Position numbers and translations under genes: made by a program
Notes under the pieces: generated by a model
What the model was told of the DNA's origin: nothing
The model's input: only the letters and a program-made list of their open reading frames with translations
The model's database searches: none
NCBI GenBank assembly: GCA_017592775.1
Contig: JAGFNJ010000022.1
Coordinates: 1 to 64,000 of the forward strand
Direction: 5' to 3'
From: Candidatus Accumulibacter conexus
GTDB lineage: Bacteria > Pseudomonadota > Gammaproteobacteria > Burkholderiales > Rhodocyclaceae
DNA length: 64,000 bases
Shown: positions 60,301-64,000 of the stretch, one piece after another
Position numbering within the stretch: the first letter of the stretch is position 1
How the letters are laid out: each line of letters starts with the position of its first letter

Positions 60301-62595
60301 CTATGCGGGCTCGAACGGTTGCGCGAGCACGACCCGGAAGCCGATGTCGCCGTCGCGTTCGTCGGGCGGGAAGGCCTCTCGCCTGCCGCAGCGCAGATCG
60401 CCGGGGAAATCGAGCCACGATCCGCCCCGCAGGGCGCGCGGCCGATCGCCGCCGACCCGCGTGTTGCCCGGCACGTCATACTCGTTGAGACACCATTCCC
60501 AGACGTTGCCGGCAAGATCTTCGACGCCGCCGGCCGCGGCCCCGAGCGGATACATGCCGACGGCAATGGTGCGGCCGATACCGCTCTCGTGGCTGTTGGC
60601 GCGCGCCGACTGCCAGTCGTCACCCCAAGGGTAGCGGCGCTGACTGGCACCACCCTGGGCAATCCACTGCCACTCCCAGTCGGTCGGCAGACGCACCACC
60701 TGCGTCCCTCCCAGGCACCAGCGCGCGCTGAGCCAGCGGCAGAAAGCGATCGCATCGGCCCAGCAGACGTTGATCGCCGGGTAGTTGTTGCCCGCCCAGC
60801 GCGCCTCGCCGGGCTGCTTGCGCTGCACCAGCCGGCGCCACCAGCGCCGGTCACGGTAACCATCGACGGCCGTGACGAAGGCGCCGTACTGCTGCCAAGT
60901 GACCGGGTAGCGCGCCACACGCAGGCGTTCGACGGCAAAGCGGTGCTGACCCAGCCCTTCGATCTCGACCTCGCCGGCAGCGATATCGACCCAGGTGATG
61001 TCCGGCAGGCCGTCGGCGGCAAGGCCGACACCGCGCCGCGGATCACCCATCTGATTGAGGCGCAGGCCGATTTCCTCACGCCGCTCGTGCGCCGTGCCGT
61101 CGACCGCCAGTTCGTCGAGTAGCGCCAGCGGTTCCGGACACAGGAAGCTGTGCACGTACTTCTCCATGCCGGCGGCGAGTCCGTGCCAAGCGGCGATGCC
61201 GGCGTCGCCGAAGTCGCCGCCGGCTGGCGGCAGCGGATGGTGGGCGAGTTCGTGCAGAGCCAGCAGTGCTGGTCGCTGCTGTTCCCAGCGCCAACGCCCG
61301 GCGCTTCCCTCGAGGTAGCCGCCGGCAACTGGCTCGCGATCGCTCTGCTCGGCCAGCCGGCGCCATTCGCGTGCTGCCTGCTTGACCTGCCGCCGCAGCG
61401 CGAGGCTGTCGCGATGGCGCGCGCACCACTGGCGCAGGCGCGGCCAGTGGCTGAGCAGCGTTTCGTGCGCCAGCTCGATGTGGCGGTCATCGCCATCGAC
61501 GAGGAAGCCCTGCCGGCGCAGCAGGTCCACCAGGCGCGCCAGCGGCGGATCGCCGCGCAGCGCCGCGACGTCGAAGATGCGGCGGGTCGGCAACTGGTCG
61601 ATCACCGTCGCCAGCTCGGCGAACAGCCGCGGGCAGGCCGCGTCCAGCTCGCCATCCTCCTCGATCAGTCTCTCGATGTCGGCGGCGACACTTTCGATCG
61701 CGCTCGCCAAGCCGCCGATTCTCTGATAGGCCTCGAGCGTCAATCCCTGCTCGGGGTGGCGCTGCTCGTAGAGCCGCTCGAGGGTCAGCGAGATCAGTGG
61801 CAGAGCTCCCCGGGCAGCGATCGCCGCCGGCAGCAGTGCTGCCAGCAGCTCCGGCTGCACCGGCACGCCCAGCGCGGCCGCCGGGCCGGTGATGATCGCC
61901 CGCAGCGCCGCCTCGCTGGTGATCGGGCCGAGGACGAGCAACGAGGCACGCAGAAGATCCTCGCCGAGCCATTCCAGCAGACGCGCCGTGAACTCGCTGC
62001 GCAGGGTCAGCACGATGTGGAGGGTGTCAATGGCCAGCAGCGGATCGAGCAGGGCGCGAAAACCACGTGCAGTCGCCGGCGGCGTGCAGATGAACAGTTC
62101 CTCGAACTGGTCGAGCAGCAACAGCGCCGGCTGCGGTATCTGCCGCAACGCCACCGTGATCGCCTGGGCCAGGTGCTCCTCGCTGGCGACCGACCGTTCG
62201 TTCTCGAGCAGCGCTGCCCGCAGCGCGACACGTGCCGCCACGGGCCCAGACCGCAAGAGCAGTTCCGCCAACTGCCGGAACGGGCTCGACTGCGGCTCAC
62301 ATGGCAAGTAAGCGAGACCACCTGGCCGCTCGGCGAGCCTGGCGACGACACCAGCGGCGACCAGCGAGGACTTGCCGGTACCGGATCGGCCGACGATACT
62401 GACCAGGCGACTCGCGGTCAGTCGCTCGAGCACGCGCTCGGTCTCGCGCTCGCGACCAAAGAAGAAACGGTGCCCGTCAGGCCTGAAGGCGGCCAGACCC
62501 GGATAGGGATTGACGACACCATCCGTGGCCGGCGCGCCCCCGGCCGCAGGCCCCGTGCCAGCCGCCCCGCCCGGCGTTTCCCGCGCAACGTTCAT
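60301..62595 (-). CDS. STAND-type NTPase fused to C-terminal FGE-sulfatase domain
   Basis: 764 residues if ATG 62595 is the start; the frame stays open to 63033 but that part lies antisense to the next gene. Order: NPYPGLAAFRPDGHRFFFGR, typical of nSTAND1 NTPases; Walker A IVGRSGTGKSSLVAAG (~75); Walker B ALLLLDQFEELF (~155); helical STAND region with HETLLSHWPRLRQWC (~385); then an FGE-sulfatase domain (~520-760) with RYPVTWQQYGAFV, RLPTDWEWQWIAQGG, DLAGNVWEWCLNEY and LRGGSW. STAND ATPases are ligand-driven oligomerising switches, many in conflict systems; the FGE end is probably the effector or sensor. No signal peptide. Confidence 0.87.
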   Translation of the reverse strand: MNVARETPGGAAGTGPAAGGAPATDGVVNPYPGLAAFRPDGHRFFFGRERETERVLERLTASRLVSIVGRSGTGKSSLVAAGVVARLAERPGGLAYLPCEPQSSPFRQLAELLLRSGPVAARVALRAALLENERSVASEEHLAQAITVALRQIPQPALLLLDQFEELFICTPPATARGFRALLDPLLAIDTLHIVLTLRSEFTARLLEWLGEDLLRASLLVLGPITSEAALRAIITGPAAALGVPVQPELLAALLPAAIAARGALPLISLTLERLYEQRHPEQGLTLEAYQRIGGLASAIESVAADIERLIEEDGELDAACPRLFAELATVIDQLPTRRIFDVAALRGDPPLARLVDLLRRQGFLVDGDDRHIELAHETLLSHWPRLRQWCARHRDSLALRRQVKQAAREWRRLAEQSDREPVAGGYLEGSAGRWRWEQQRPALLALHELAHHPLPPAGGDFGDAGIAAWHGLAAGMEKYVHSFLCPEPLALLDELAVDGTAHERREEIGLRLNQMGDPRRGVGLAADGLPDITWVDIAAGEVEIEGLGQHRFAVERLRVARYPVTWQQYGAFVTAVDGYRDRRWWRRLVQRKQPGEARWAGNNYPAINVCWADAIAFCRWLSARWCLGGTQVVRLPTDWEWQWIAQGGASQRRYPWGDDWQSARANSHESGIGRTIAVGMYPLGAAAGGVEDLAGNVWEWCLNEYDVPGNTRVGGDRPRALRGGSWLDFPGDLRCGRREAFPPDERDGDIGFRVVLAQPFEPA

Positions 62596-62817
62596 CGCCG
62601 GCCCCGCTGCCCAGGCTGCGAATCGATTCCGTGCTGCCCGCTCATCCCATTCCGCCTGCTGCTCGACCACTCCGGCACCATTGTACGGACCTCGGCCGCG
62701 ACTGGCCAGCCTGGACGGCGACCAACCGCCCCCGCAACCGGTGCCACGCCGAGGCCGCCGGTGAAGGGAATGTGGAGAACGTGGAATATGTCCTTCGCCG
62801 CGCCGGCAAGCCGTCGC

Positions 62818-62823
62818 TAGAAT
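62818..62823 (+). promoter_or_regulatory. Candidate -10 box directly before the 62830 gene
   Basis: TAGAAT ends six bases before the ATG at 62830, the spacing expected of a leaderless transcript. The -35 candidate TTCGCC (62794-62799, 18-base spacer) is weak. Confidence 0.3.
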
Positions 62824-62829
62824 CGCTGC

Positions 62830-63072
62830 ATGTCCAGACAGATCCCGCCCGCCACACCTGAAATCAACCGGCTGCGTGCCGCGGCCGCGCTCATCCCGAT
62901 CATCGAGGAAGGCCTTGAGGCATCGCGATTCTCTGCCGAACGCGCGGCACTGATGGCATCCTTCTGCGAATGGACGGCACAGAAGCCGTACGATGATCCG
63001 GAAGCGATCCGCCTGGCAGAACGAGTGCGCCACGGACTGCAGCGCATCAAGCTACCGCTCGCTGCACGCTGA
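62830..63072 (+). CDS. Small hypothetical protein (80 aa)
   Basis: 80 residues, soluble, helical in character (AALIPIIEEGLEASRFSAER, DDPEAIRLAERVRHGLQRIK). Two tryptophan/aromatic-containing turns. No family recognised. There is no Shine-Dalgarno sequence; a TAGAAT box six bases upstream suggests a leaderless mRNA. It lies divergent from the STAND-FGE gene and converges on the aminotransferase gene 57 bases away. Confidence 0.65.
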   Translation: MSRQIPPATPEINRLRAAAALIPIIEEGLEASRFSAERAALMASFCEWTAQKPYDDPEAIRLAERVRHGLQRIKLPLAAR

Positions 63073-63128
63073 GGGCGGACGGCGGCAGGCGGATGCGACC
63101 GGCGGCAGCAGCGTGCCGGGCGCCCCCC

Positions 63129-64000
63129 TCAGGCTACCTCTGTCGGTTCCGGACGAGTCAGCAGTTCGAGGGCATCGGCAAGGTTGCGTACCGTGCGGTC
63201 GGGGTTGTGCAGCTTCTCGAGCCCGAAGAGACCGATGCGGAAACTGCTGAAATCGGCCGGCTCGTCGCACTGCAGCGGCACGCCGGCGGCGGTCTGCAGC
63301 CCGATGGCGACGAAGCGGCGGCCCGACTGGATCTCGGGATCATCGGCATAGCTGACGACGACACCTGGCGCCTGGAAGCCCTCGGCGGCAACGCTCGCGA
63401 AGCCCTTGCCGGCAAGCAGCGCGCGGACACGCAGGCCGACCTCCTGTTGCTCCTGGCGGACGCGCTCGAAACCGTAGTTCTCGGTCTCGCGCATGACGTC
63501 GCGCAGCGCCGCCAGGGCGTCGGTCGGCATGGTCGCATGATAGGCATGGCCACCATTCTCGTAGGTCTCCATGATCTGCATCCACTTCTTCAGGTCGCAG
63601 GCGAAGCTGCTGCTGCTGGTGGCGTCGATGCGGGCGCGTGCACGCTCGCCGAGGACAACCAGGGCGCAGCAGGGAATCCCGCTCCAGCCCTTTTGCGGCG
63701 CGCTGATCAGGATGTCGACGTGGTGCGCGACCATGTCCACCCAGATCGCCCCGGAAGCCACGCAATCGAGCACGAACAGCCCATCGACGGCGCGCACCGC
63801 CTCGCCGACCGCGCGCAGGTAGTCGCCCGGAAGGATCATTCCCGAGGCGGTTTCGACATGCGGCGCGAAGACGATGTCCGGCTTCTCCGCCAGAATGCAG
63901 GCGACGACCTCGTCGATCGGCGGCGGAACGAACGGCGCGTGCTTCTCTTCGCCGACGCGCCGTGCCTTGAGAACGATGCTCGCCGAGGGAATCTGGCCGA
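63129..64000 (-). CDS. Class V aminotransferase (5' end outside window)
   Basis: The last 290 or so residues of a PLP enzyme; the frame remains open to the right edge (PDIVFAPHVETASG precedes MILPGDYLRAVGEA). The PLP-binding lysine is in ILISAPQKGWSGIPCCALVV and the aspartate of the cofactor site in FVLDCVASGAIWVD. ENGGHAYHATMPTDALAALR and FRIGLFGLEKL follow. The overall pattern is that of alanine-glyoxylate / serine / 2-aminoethylphosphonate-type class V aminotransferases; the exact substrate cannot be chosen without the N-terminus. Confidence 0.85.
   Translation of the reverse strand, partial: GQIPSASIVLKARRVGEEKHAPFVPPPIDEVVACILAEKPDIVFAPHVETASGMILPGDYLRAVGEAVRAVDGLFVLDCVASGAIWVDMVAHHVDILISAPQKGWSGIPCCALVVLGERARARIDATSSSSFACDLKKWMQIMETYENGGHAYHATMPTDALAALRDVMRETENYGFERVRQEQQEVGLRVRALLAGKGFASVAAEGFQAPGVVVSYADDPEIQSGRRFVAIGLQTAAGVPLQCDEPADFSSFRIGLFGLEKLHNPDRTVRNLADALELLTRPEPTEVA

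Overview
The window is GC-rich, densely coding bacterial DNA. It most resembles a betaproteobacterium of the Rhodocyclales type (for example an Accumulibacter- or Dechloromonas-like organism). This is an inference from the protein families, from the order YicC / Ser-Thr kinase / PP2C / rph / rdgB / hemW, and from the aryl polyene cluster; no rRNA or tRNA gene is present to settle it. Most genes sit in tight operons with ATGA or TGATG overlaps.

Layout. 1-1.8 kb is a scar: the end of a transposase, a HigA-type antitoxin tail and a decapitated multihaem-type cytochrome. 1.8-22.4 kb is an ion-homeostasis island: a Ca/Na exchanger, a tandem-Usp protein and a Kef-type antiporter in one overlapping operon; a second, frameshifted Kef-type antiporter; a four-gene operon joining a duplicated-DUF1538 membrane protein to a P-II-like protein, a CBS-domain protein and an unknown protein; a TrkH potassium channel; five CNNM/CorC-type (DUF21+CBS+CorC_HlyC) membrane proteins, four of them forming two copies of the same two-gene module in opposite orientation; a Na/Pi cotransporter, a further Usp and a Crp/Fnr-type regulator. 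22.7-24.3 kb holds a zeta-toxin-like ATPase with a small overlapping partner gene and an orphan protein. 24.5-28.9 kb carries glgB behind a short leader ORF, then egtD-egtB (ergothioneine). 28.9-31.1 kb is a YyaL/SPATA20-type thioredoxin-fold protein, followed by an IS21 istB remnant.

32.1-48.4 kb is an essentially complete aryl polyene (APE) pigment cluster whose genes run apeC to apeR in alphabetical order on one strand. An aromatic amino acid ammonia-lyase supplies the aryl starter. Two secreted-protein genes, one with a formylglycine-generating-enzyme (FGE) fold, are inserted between apeJ and the lyase. A third complete ketosynthase and a SAM methyltransferase follow apeR. 50.9-56.4 kb is housekeeping: yicC (opposite strand), then kinase, PP2C phosphatase, rph, rdgB and hemW. 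56.4-59.9 kb has a secreted ankyrin protein, a TonB-like protein, trmB, thiG and thiS. 60-64 kb has a truncated lipocalin, a large STAND-type ATPase fused to an FGE-sulfatase domain, a small unknown protein, and a class V aminotransferase running off the window.

The least explained parts are the DUF1538/P-II/CBS/unknown operon, the duplicated CNNM module, the FGE-fold protein inside the APE cluster and the STAND-FGE fusion. No CRISPR array, rRNA, tRNA, prophage or complete insertion sequence was found.
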